From: Cryptomeria japonica
Lineage: Eukaryota; Streptophyta; Pinopsida; Cupressales; Cupressaceae
Assembly (NCBI RefSeq): GCF_030272615.1
Contig: NC_081405.1
Location: forward strand, 316,625,541-316,689,540
Direction: 5' to 3'
Length of the DNA stretch: 64,000 nucleotides
The position numbers and the translations under genes were made by a program. Numbering within the stretch: the stretch's first letter is position 1; each line of letters opens with the position of its first letter. Shown piece after piece: positions 10,690-20,228 of this stretch. The notes beneath the pieces were generated by a model. The model made no database searches, had not been told where the DNA came from, and worked only from the letters and a program-made list of their open reading frames with translations.

Positions 10690-11960
10690 GAAATACAGGT
10701 TCCATATAGTACAGTGGGCATTTGGGTTTACAACCATTCTTCTTCACAACAAACCTATTAAAATGAACAATACGAAAGGTGAACAAATTAATACACTCTA
10801 AATTAATCCTCCTCTTGATTGTTTTACTGTTTTGATTAAATCTATATAGAAATCTTATTGACAAAAAACTTGCTAAAATAAAGACAATAAAACAGATTTG
10901 ATTGTTTCCATCAAATCTATATATAATTCTAATTTTAGGATATCAATAGAAAACCTGCTAAAATAAACACAATACAATAAACTTGCTAAAATAAAGACAA
11001 TAAAATAGATTTGATTGTTTCCATTAAATTTTTCTTTTTTTCTTTTTTTTGATTAAACCTATATAGAATTCTTATCAACAACAAACTTACTAAAATGAAT
11101 AATATGTAAAACATAAAAAAAGTTAGTAGATTCTACAATTAATCCTCATTTAATTATTTTAATGTGTCCATTAGACCAATATAGAATTCTTATCCACAAT
11201 AAACCTTCTAGATGAACACAATGTAAAATGTGAAGAAATTAATACATTCTAAAATTAATATGAATGTGTTCAACAAAAGAAAATACTAATTTTAAAGGTA
11301 ATTGAACATTAATAAATTTAGTAACAAACCATAGAAGAAAGGTAAGTGAACAACATTCGATTAGGATTAGAATTTCATTGGGGTTAGACTTAAAGTTCAT
11401 ATTCAATTAGGGTTATAGTTAGTGTAATAAATAGAATTATGGGTAGGGTTATATTATGCTTAGAGATAAAATGAAAATTAGGGTTAGGGTTAGAATTAAA
11501 ATTAGAGTTAGGGTTAGAATTAAAATTAGAGATAGGGTTAAGGATTAAATAATGGTTAAAGTGGGGGTTATAGTTCAATTAGTGTTCAATTTGTTTAGAG
11601 TTAATTTGGGGTGCAATTATGATTAGGGTTAAAAATTCATCTAAAATTTGCTTTGGAAAAACTCTGAATCTCTAAAAACTCTTGAAATCCTCATTCTATT
11701 TTTTCCTATGTTTTACTTGGTTTGATAATTTCTGGAAACTTGGTTTCATTAAATCTATACAAAAATCTATCAACAATAAACCTACTTAAATAAACACAAA
11801 AAAACATAAGATGAAATTACTACATTACAAGATTAATTCTTATTTTGAGTTTTTCATTGTTTGGATTAAACCTATATAAAATTCTTATCAACAAAAAACT
11901 TACTAAAATGAGCATAATGTACAAAATTAATATGGATATGTTAAACAAAGGAAAATCTTA
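10690..11960. repeat. Decayed tandem array with units of roughly 110-130 bp
   Basis: A unit containing CTATATAGAATTCTTATCAA, then AAACTTACTAAAATGAA, then GTAAAA and AAATTAATACATTCTAAAAT, then TTGATTGTTTTA recurs about six times. Copies are near 10730, 10845, 11060, 11185, 11755 and 11870. Copies are shifted by indels and interrupted by the telomere-like stretch. A 50 bp sub-block is also duplicated at about 10868 and 10980. Confidence 0.6.
11456..11560 (+). repeat. Telomere-like interstitial repeats
   Basis: TTAGGGTTAGGG-type words alternate with AATTAAAATTAGAG, giving a 24 bp unit starting GGGTTAGAATTAAAATTA in about two and a half copies. Looser TTAGGGTTA words extend over 11360-11640. The plant telomere repeat is TTTAGGG. 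Here it is degenerate and mixed with AT filler. Confidence 0.6.
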
Positions 11961-12172
11961 ATTTGAAGAATAATAAAACTTTATTTTAAAAAAATTGTAA
12001 AAAATATATTTGGAAACTTAAAACAAGATCTAACAAATCACTAGTTTACATCATCTTCAAATTCTTAATGGTTTAAAAGTTATAGGTGTTGGAAAGCGAA
12101 GGTGTTTTTCAAAATGTTCATCTAAGTGTCAAAGTTGGTCAAAAAGTGGGAACCAGTATTGTGAGTTCAACC

Positions 12173-13592
12173 AACATTTATGCTCTCCAATATCCTATTC
12201 AATCTTTTCTTATAACATCTATATTCTTTACTCTTAGTAGAATAACCCAGAAATATTCCTTCATCACTTCTAGGATCAAATTTTCCCAATGCACCATCCC
12301 TTCTAATGTAGTATTTAGCTCCAAAAAATTTGAAATATCTAACAGTAGGGGTATGACCAAATCATAATTCATAAGGAGTCTTATTGGTATCACCTTTTAT
12401 GTGTACTATGTTGAAAGTGTATACAGCGGTATCGACAACTTCTTTGTAATAGATATCAAACAATTTAGCTTTATTCATCATTTTCCTTGCCGCATCCAAT
12501 ATGGTTCTAATTTTCCTTTCCACCAATCCATTTTGTTGTTTTGTTCTAGGTGCAGAAAGTTATCTTCTGATTCCATTCTTCACACAAAAAATTGTTGAGT
12601 TCACCGGATGTAAACTCACCTCCTTGATCTTCTCTTAAGCATTTTATCTTCAATCTTGTCTCAGTCTCAAGCATAGCTTTGAAGATTCTAAATTTCTCAA
12701 GAGCTTCTGATTTTTCTTTTAAAAATGCAACCCACATCATTCTAGAGTAGTCATTGATAAGTAACATAAAATATATATCACCTTGAAAACTTTTAGTGCT
12801 TGTCAATCCACATAGATTAGTATGAATAAGATCAAGAATTTCATTATATTTATCATGTATCCTTCTAAAAGAATTTCTGACTTGCTTACCCATTTGACAT
12901 TTTCTACATACCAGATTATAAGGCTTGACAATCTTGGGCAAATCTCTGACAGCCTGTGTTGAATTGATCTTCACTATGGAATCAAAATTTACATGACACA
13001 TCCTCTTATGCCATAACCAACATTTATCAATCTGAGAAATCAAACAAGCTTTCCCACCAGAGTTCAAATGAAAAATGTTTCCATTGGTCTGGGTTCCAGA
13101 AGCAATTTCCAATCCAGATCTATTGATGATCTTGCATTTTCCATCCTTGAATTGCAAATGAAATCCTCGATCCACCATCTGACCTACACTTAAGAGATTA
13201 TGCTTCAAGCCTTCAACATAATAAACATTATCAGTGTTAGTCTTACCGTCCAATTCTGAATTCTTGTATACTTGATAGAAATTTTTTCTTGTCACCAATC
13301 ATGTGATGTGAGCATCCACTATGTATAACCCATTCATCCTTTTCTTCGATTTTAGAAGCTCAAGCCTTCTTTTAGTATGAGTTGCTTCGAAGATAGGTTT
13401 TGAAGAATTATCCTTGATAGCAATAAAGACCCAATCTTTACATGAGCTTCCATTGTCAGTTCCACTTATAGGTTCATCATCATCATTAGTAATACCAAAA
13501 TCATCATCACCAGCACAATAGCATGATCTATCCTTATTCCTTCTAAATCTAGATCCATTCAGATATTCCTGATTAGGCTTATAATTCTTCAC
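12173..13592 (-). pseudogene. Element B protease and integrase remnant
   Basis: The frame at 12546-13298 (250 codons) holds the pre-integrase zinc domain (WLWHKRMCHVNF and CRKCQMGK) and the integrase core. The first catalytic aspartate site reads IHTNLCG, where the family has D for N; the second, EDQGGEF, is kept. The NGLVERK box with the glutamate is near 12520 in another frame. Around 13299-13320 the protease motif reads HSGCSHHMIGD, with histidine in place of the catalytic aspartate. Frameshifts at about 13298 and 12550 separate the parts. The integrase would insert the DNA copy into the genome. Confidence 0.8.
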
Positions 13593-14505
13593 AAATATTT
13601 CATGATTCCTAGCAGCTCTTCCAGGACATTTAGAAGCAAATGACCAATCTTATTGCATGAAAAACATTTAAAGGGCACTTTTCCTTCATACTTACTTCCA
13701 ATTGGTCCTTTAGGAATTCTTCTAGCAATCAAGACTTCCAACTCTTCAAGTTCTTTGTCTTCCCTTTCAATGTCCTCCAAATCTTTAACATATAATTCCT
13801 TCCAATCTATCTTTTTCTTACCAGAGGCAGATTCTTTAAATGCAATTTCAATTTTAGTAGCACTTTTATCTCCAAGTTCCTCAAGTTCAAAAGTAGTCAA
13901 TTTCCCAAGTAGTGTATCTCTGGTAATAGGGGTACTTGACATTGTTCAGAGTTCATTGATTGGAGTAACCATCATCTTATAAGTCAAAGGTAGAACTCTC
14001 AAAACCTTTCACACAATCTCATTCTCACTAAGTGATCCTCCGCAACATTTGATTCCCATAAAAATCTCATTTGTAATCTATCCATGAAAGAACTTATCTT
14101 CTCATCTTCTTCCATCTTCAAAGTTTCATTTCCTACCTAGAAACCTTCAATTTTTTTAATCTTTACTACTTGATCGCCTTCATATAGTGTTTCAAGATTT
14201 GTCCAGATTAGCTTTGCATTCTCTAACTCTATTACATTTAATATATATTTTCATCAAATAGGGTTATTAACAATTCTCTTTTTGCTTAAACATCATTTTC
14301 AGCTCTCTTATGTTGATCACGAGGTGCCAATGTTCTAGAATTAGGATCATGAGGTATATACCCTTTCTCCATTATCTCCCAAACTTCAGTTCCAAGACAT
14401 TTTAGATGAATCCATTTACTTTTTCCATATTTTGTACTTTGTACAATCAAATCTAGGACTCTCCTTCCAGTAGGGGTTGAATGTGGAACTAGATGCAGTT
14501 GCCAT
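13589..14505 (-). pseudogene. Element B gag remnant
   Basis: A start codon lies at 14505-14503, close behind the primer site, and encodes MATASSS. The readable C-terminal frame 13589-13942 contains KVPFKCFSCNKIGHLLLN, a zinc knuckle whose last cysteine is disturbed by a frame change, after an acidic helix-rich stretch. The middle part (13950-14460) resembles gag of elements D and E but has many stops. Confidence 0.75.
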
Positions 14506-14547
14506 TAGATCTCCTCAAGTGGTTAAGCTTATGCAAAGAGGACCAAT

Positions 14548-14560
14548 GCTCTGATACCAA
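14548..14560 (-). other. Primer binding site of element B
   Basis: GCTCTGATACCAA on the plus strand is the reverse complement of TTGGTATCAGAGC, the initiator-tRNA type site. It ends one base before the LTR that starts at 14562. Confidence 0.9.
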
Positions 14561-14561
14561 T

Positions 14562-15736
14562 TGTTAGACAGATCTGATACCGAGAGTAAACTGAGAGGGG
14601 GGGTGAATCAGTTTACTATCAGAAATAAGAACTATTGCATATCAAAAACCTTATAATCAGAGCACAAAGAAACCAACACAATGAAGGAAAAAAAATGAAA
14701 GCATAGTACACACAACACCAATATTTTTGATGTGGAAAACCTGGTAATGGGAAAAACCATGGTGAGAAACCTTACCCACAATCAGATAATACTTCTGCAA
14801 TAGTATGCTAAATAATTACAATGGGGATTGCACTTGCAATCAGGCCAACTACCTAGAGAAGTCTCACTAACATACAAAATATTGGACTACAATCTGAAAA
14901 TAATGAACTATGAAAGTAGCATCTCCTAATTCTTGATAAAATTTCGGTTAAGCACAGATGCTTGCCTTGCAATACTGAAAACCTTCTACTAAATGATATA
15001 TCACTTGTTCACACATAAACCTTCCTCTGATAATGCAGCATAACCATCAATCCCATTCCTCTTATCGATATCAAAAATACATGAATAAGTCACCTATAAA
15101 TACAGATCATCAACCTTATGATAAGGTCAGCTAAACCCTAAACCCAAAAATGCATAATAACAAAACTTACAATACACGGTATCACCAGACCAATATTATG
15201 ATTTGCATTACATAGCATGGACCTAATTCAAATATCCAAACAATTATATCCTCTGAAAATTTTGTTAAGACCAAAATCCATCAAGTTTCACCAACCGGTA
15301 GAAACCCTTAGTGAAGTAACATAGAAAGTTTGACCAGATCCAAATAAGACCACCATAACAACATGCTAGCCAATGCAAAGTCACCAAACACTCAGAATAT
15401 GATCTAGAAGAACCTTTAACATGATAAAAACATCAAATATCACTTACTAGTAAAGCTAATCGGTACCAGGAAATACCAACCCTGAACATAAGTGATAGTT
15501 ACTGAAGCACCAAAACATGAACCAATAGAAAATGAAAAGCATATAACCATCCAGAATAAGCATCCAAAACCGCATCCAAGGATCTAATCATACCAGATAA
15601 AAATCGAAGCCAAAACCAAGATAAACACCAAGACAAACCGAGATAGGTCCAATCAGGATATCAAGACCATATCCAACTAGGATACATTGTTGACATCATT
15701 TGCCAACACTTAGCCAAATCCAACATATTGCCAACA
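14562..15736 (-). repeat. 5' LTR of element B
   Basis: It starts TGTTAGACAG after the primer site and ends GCCAACA before the TATAG duplication; length 1175 bp. It shows the G-rich stretch near its inner end (GAGAGGGGGGGTGAATCAG) and the AAAAACCATGGTGAGAAACC block at about 14752. It is similar to 5518-6714 along its length, with many differences. Confidence 0.9.
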
Positions 15737-15783
15737 TATAGAACAAACAAAAAGATTCAATCTATCAAACACTCTAGATATGT

Positions 15784-17355
15784 TGTTGTTGAACACAAAA
15801 TACCATTGAGAGGGGGTTGAATCAGTGGTTCCTAAGTTTTTCCTCTTCTGATCTAACTTGAGAATATCAATTATTTACTTAACCACTTAAACAGTCAAAC
15901 CGGTAATATAAGAAAGAAAGCCAAAGAGATCATACACACACAAGTAACTCACAATACCAGATTTATGAGGAAAACCCAATATGGGAAAAACCTTGGTGAG
16001 AAAAGTTGTTGAAGAGTATTGCTCCAATCCAACCTCACAGGTAAAACATAGACTTACAACAATTTTGAGCACCAACTCAAGGAGCACCAACCCCTACACT
16101 TTTAGGGCACCAACCTAAGGAGCACCAATCCCTGCACCAAGCTTCAACTTGGCGATGTATATTGAAATCCTATTTGAATACAATTAAGGCTTCTTGTTGC
16201 AAATGAAGTCTACAACTCTTGAATCAAATAACTCTCTGCCAGTTGACAGTCTTTTCTCCTCGACTGAAACTCACACTGTCAGTTGTGACATTGTTGTCTC
16301 TATTTCTTGACCTCTGTTATCTTTCTCTCACTCTCAAATAGTCTCTCAACACACTATGCCACACTAAGATGTTGCCTGCTCTGCCACACCTTACCAGTTG
16401 GGCTTAACTGCAAGACTATGGTATTACCGGTAGAATCCTCTCACCAGTTTGCTTGCTCACACACATTGCAACTTTCTCAAAACTCATTCTAAAGTTTTCT
16501 CCTTTCTCACTCTCACTTCGCTTCTCTACTCAATCTTCATAGCATCAATTACATTTCCATTTGGAGCTCTCATCTCTTATCTAGTGATTTCTTGCTAGAA
16601 CGAAATTCAAAAACTTGAGCAGGTAGAGTTTCCTCTTTTTGACATAATCTTAATGAGATCCAATCCTACCTATCTTGGATCGATCACCTATCCTCAAAGC
16701 ACGCACCTACACACAATTTCCATTATCCAATGCATATTTTCTGGAAATGGCAATCTCGAATTAGATCTTCTGTCATGAAATCAGTCGACACATAAAGCAC
16801 TTTAGAAGTTTTCTTTTCAAGGACTTCTTGAATCAGATTTCCCTTGCATAGATTCAGGCCCCAACTAGTCTCTAATCTTCCTTTGTCATTCCTTCTTCCT
16901 TGAACCACAATCATTAAGATACAATCTCATGATTTGTGGCTCCTCCATTAATGGTGATTATCTGTTTCATCAACCCTGTCGACGAGGCTTCACCAACCAC
17001 AACATGTTTGCCACCTCTACTTCACATGACGTCACAATGATCAAGACATGGCCCACCAACACATAGTCGATCCAACAAACACATACAGGTTTATCCCTTT
17101 ACCGATAGAGTTTTATTCTTTTGTTAATTGGTAGAGCATCCTGTACCGGTTGCACATCTTCACCTCTGATGGTGTGAGACAACTTTAACATTACATCTCT
17201 TCATCATAAACAAGCAACCATCCTTCAGATCACTTTATGTATCCTTCATACTAGTTTCTACTTTACCGGTAGACCTTCATTCTTTATGCTCACCTTTTGT
17301 GGATCTCCATCATGTCGGTTGACATCAATGACAACTTAGTACCAAAATGCCAACA
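15784..17355 (-). repeat. Solo LTR C nested in element A
   Basis: The left end reads TGTTGTTGAAC followed by GAGAGGGGGTTGAATCAG, the inner-end signature of minus copia LTRs, and the right end reads TGCCAACA. No primer site or polypurine tract lies at either edge. Both sides continue the RT frame of element A (left flank ends near an ATG, right flank begins ATGGTGTGC), so the whole 1.57 kb is one insertion. The duplication is imperfect (ATGTT and ATGGT). A solo LTR normally arises by recombination between the two LTRs of an element. Confidence 0.8.
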
Positions 17356-18440
17356 ATGGTGTGCAAATTGAAGAAGGCGTTGTATGGATTGAAGCAAGCT
17401 TCTAGAGCTTGGTATGCAAGGGCTGACAAGTATTTGTTGAGGTAGGGATTTCAAAAAGGTACTACTTATAGTAATCTCTATTTTAAGGTTGAGGAAAATG
17501 ATATCTCGACTGGAGGAAATGTTGGTATGTACAAGAATTTTTTTGATGAGATGCAAGAAGTGTTCAAAATGTCTATGATTGGGGACATGAATTTATTTCT
17601 TAGTTTGTAATTTAGTTAGAAGGATGATGGTCATTTATTTCACAATATAAGTGTGTTAAAGAAATGTTGAAGAAGTTTGGAATGGAAAATCCTAAACCTA
17701 TTTGTACTCCTATATGACTAATCATTGTAAGTCAAGTAAAGATGTTAAATATCCAAAGACTGATGGGAACAAATATGTAATTAGTGATGGATGATTACTA
17801 TATCTAAATATTACCATGCTAGATATCATGCATGATATTTGTCTTGTGGCTAGATTCTAGCAAGATCCCATAGAAACACATGTTGTTGAGAAAAGAATTA
17901 TTAGATACTTATATGGAATGGAAGACTATGGTCTATGGTATCCTAGAAGATTTAATTTCACTCTTATTTCCTATACTGATGCAAATTGGGTTGGTTGTGT
18001 GGATGATTGGAAAAGTACAAGTGGGGGTGCATTTTTTCTTGGAACATGGTTGGTTTCTTAGTCAAGTAAGAAACATGATTTGGTATCTGTATCTCCTACT
18101 GAAGCTGAATATATTTTGTTGTTAGTTGCTACAAATAGGTATTATGGATGAAACAAACTCTAAAGGACATTTAAATAAAGTTTGATGAACCCATTTCTAT
18201 CTTTTGTGACAATACCAATACAATAAATATTTCTAAGAATGTGGTATTACATTAAAAACTGAAACACATTTCAATCTAGTATCACTTCTTGAGAGATAAG
18301 GTATTGGAGAATGAGGCGAAACTTGATTATGAACCTACAAAATAATATATTATCGATATCTTTACTAATGTTCCTGGTAAGGATATTTTTTAATATCTCT
18401 GGGAGAAATTGGGGGTTATTTCCCATCCTTTTTCTAAACT
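17356..18440 (+). pseudogene. Element A reverse transcriptase C-part and RNase H
   Basis: It opens MVCKLKKALYGLKQASRAW, exactly the residues that follow the part lost at 15783. Between EENDI and TGGNVGMY about ten residues are missing, and these are the ones that hold the catalytic YVDD box, so this RT could not work. RNase H follows, with DYGLWYP and SYTDANWVG near 17930-17995, GGAFFLG near 18025 and PTEAEY near 18095. Later motifs reach about 18400. Several stops break both domains. Confidence 0.85.
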
Positions 18441-18668
18441 AAATGCATACGGTGGTGTATCATTCAAGTGAGCATCATGAATATTATTATTCTAGATTAA
18501 TTATTCGAGGCTATCTCTAATGGGAGCTAAGTGCGGTTGTGAGTTTTGAGGATTTGAATAGAACGAGCTAACATTTTTGACTCAGACCCTTTTTCCTTGA
18601 TGGAAAAGGAGGAGAGAATGAGAAGTTGGCAAACAAAATGAGAAGATGTGAGTAAAAAATTAATTGGC

Positions 18669-18680
18669 AAAGGGGGAGAA
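18669..18680 (+). other. Polypurine tract of element A
   Basis: GGCAAAGGGGGAGAA matches the tracts that precede the 3' LTR in the related copies. The following sequence (TACTATATTAAAAATC) is not an LTR start, so the 3' LTR is missing or displaced. Confidence 0.65.
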
Positions 18681-18688
18681 TACTATAT

Positions 18689-20228
18689 TAAAAATCACTG
18701 ATAATGTTTCTGGGTAAAAGCACAATGTCGTGTAACACTTTTATAAAGGCACCGACCAACGGAACTAAAACTATTTAATTTAGACCGCAGAAAAGTGACA
18801 TTTCTAAATTGAATTTTCAAATGATGTAAACTAACCAAATGTAGAAATATTAATAAAAATTATGTCTATTATTTTTTTGAAAATTTAGGAAAAAGATTGA
18901 TATTTTTTTTATAATTTCGAAGGCAGATTTTTCATTGCTGAAAAATACTGAAAAATCAGTGGTTCTAGTCGGTGCCACATAAGAAAATGAAAATGGACTT
19001 ATTTTTTTCTAATTTTTTTTCCAAGAAGAGAACATATATATGCAGTGTTAAATAAATTAAAATTAAAATTTTGATGTATATTTTTCTCATTATAATATTT
19101 TGAAATCCAACATAAATAAATTTGATAGTTTTTGGTCGGCAACACCTCTTGACTAGTAAATTTATCATTAACCAAAAAAATAATAATGTTATTCGAGAAG
19201 ATTCTCTCATCTAGTGAAAAATTATTTTTTTAATTTTTTTTAATTTTATTCAATATTTATTTTTTAATTTTGAATTAGGCTCTTTTTTTACTTTAAAAGG
19301 CTCCTCACAATGTTTAATTAATAAAAATTGGGACAATTAGTTTCAAACTTTATAGGTGATCTATCAAGACATATTCTCTTTAGTTGACATGAGGAAAAGT
19401 CAAGGATTTTTTTAAGAGAATGTTGCTGACTAAAAAATAGGCTATAGACATTGGTCCAAAGAGATAAAGGTGTAATCTAGCAATAGTAATTCACAAATAA
19501 GTTAAAAGTCTATTATCAAAGGGTTGGAATCCTAAAGGGAGATATAGGTAGAAGGTGGAATTGATAGTCACCAGGTGACTAGGATAAGGAAGCCAAGACT
19601 AAGGCAATTGATAAAAGACATACTTAATAAAGGAGATATAAGATATATTGAGATATTAATATAAAAAGTCTACCTTACTAGTCTAATACTATGTGATATT
19701 TCTTTTCAATGAAGTAGTTAGATCAGACTTGAAATTCTTGTAATTGATCACCTCAATAGAAATGTCTATGGGGTTTTAGCTTCAACTAGCATAAATCCTT
19801 TTGGAATAGGACTCTCTCTCTCTCATCTTCCCCACCCTTCCCATTTCTCCACCACATCTCTCCCCCTCTCTCTCTCATATCTTCCCCACCCTTCCCATTT
19901 CTCCACCACGTCTCTCCCCCTCTCTCTCTCTCAAAAACATATAAGTTTCATAACACTTAGGTAGATTCCAAAGTGATAACACTAAAGTTTAGAGACCAAA
20001 GGTGTATACGAATTAAGTTTCCTTAACCTACATGCATTTTTTTCCTTTGAAGTGGTTCCTTCATCTTTGCTGCCAACAAGCAATGACTATAATGTTTAAA
20101 AACTATACATGGTTTTTAATCTAAAAAATGCGTATGGATATTTTACACTATAGGCATTGTATTTTAGGGAACACAAACACATATATTTTAAGGGAATGTA
20201 ACCTGTATGAATTTTATTTAGTTAAAGA
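18689..20228. other. Unassigned AT-rich DNA
   Basis: I see no gene, LTR or coding similarity here. A 9 bp inverted pair (GGCACCGAC at about 18746 and GTCGGTGCC at about 18969) bounds an AT-rich stretch. The short open frame at 18965-19210 (minus) is AT-rich and has no recognisable domain. The region ends with the CT-rich tandem repeat described separately. Confidence 0.4.
19812..19933. repeat. 54 bp tandem duplication in CT-rich DNA
   Basis: Two near-identical units beginning CTTCCCCACCCTTCCCATTT start at 19827 and 19881. They are separated and bordered by CTCTCTCTCTC runs. They differ by a few bases. Confidence 0.85.

Larger units (their letters stand above)
8881..12172. other. Foreign 3.3 kb block inside element B
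   Basis: Copia coding similarity ends at 8880 and resumes at 12173. The block is AT-rich and has no transposase or RT that I recognise. It contains a 21 bp inverted repeat (8883-8903 and 9569-9589), an exon-like piece of an alpha-galactosidase gene (10380-10511), a decayed tandem array (about 10690-11960) and telomere-like repeats. The word CAAAAAGTGGGAA occurs beside the inner inverted repeat (9555-9567) and again near the right end (12140-12152). It may be a transposon that captured a gene piece, or filler DNA from break repair. Except for the named parts I see nothing coding. Confidence 0.6.
5518..15736 (-). mobile_element. Element B: Ty1/copia retrotransposon nested in A
   Basis: Two direct LTRs (5518-6714 and 14562-15736) bound it. 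It is flanked by a perfect 5 bp duplication, TATAG, at 5513-5517 and 15737-15741, and its insertion splits the RT frame of element A. The primer site (14548-14560) and polypurine tract (6715-6730) show minus orientation. From right to left it carries gag, protease, integrase, RT and RNase H, all with stops and frameshifts. A 3.3 kb foreign block (8881-12172) splits the integrase C-terminal region. The two LTRs differ by many substitutions and indels, so the insertion is old. Confidence 0.92.
1493..18688 (+). mobile_element. Element A: Ty1/copia retrotransposon, split by B and C
   Basis: A has a 5' LTR (1493-2612), a primer site (2613-2625), gag, protease and integrase, and the first part of reverse transcriptase up to 5517. 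Reading then stops at the TATAG duplication of element B, resumes for 47 bases at 15737-15783, is cut again by solo LTR C, and continues at 17356 with the RT residues that should follow. The order of domains (integrase before RT) is copia-type. A polypurine tract is present at 18669-18680, but no 3' LTR follows it. Stops and frameshifts occur throughout, so it is dead. It is the oldest layer of this nest. Confidence 0.85.

Noticed and set aside
11390-11640. A true telomere
   Set aside because: The repeats are few, degenerate and lie inside a retrotransposon; this is interstitial.
18681-20228. 3' LTR of element A
   Set aside because: The polypurine tract is present, but the following DNA does not resemble LTR A in start or inner motifs.
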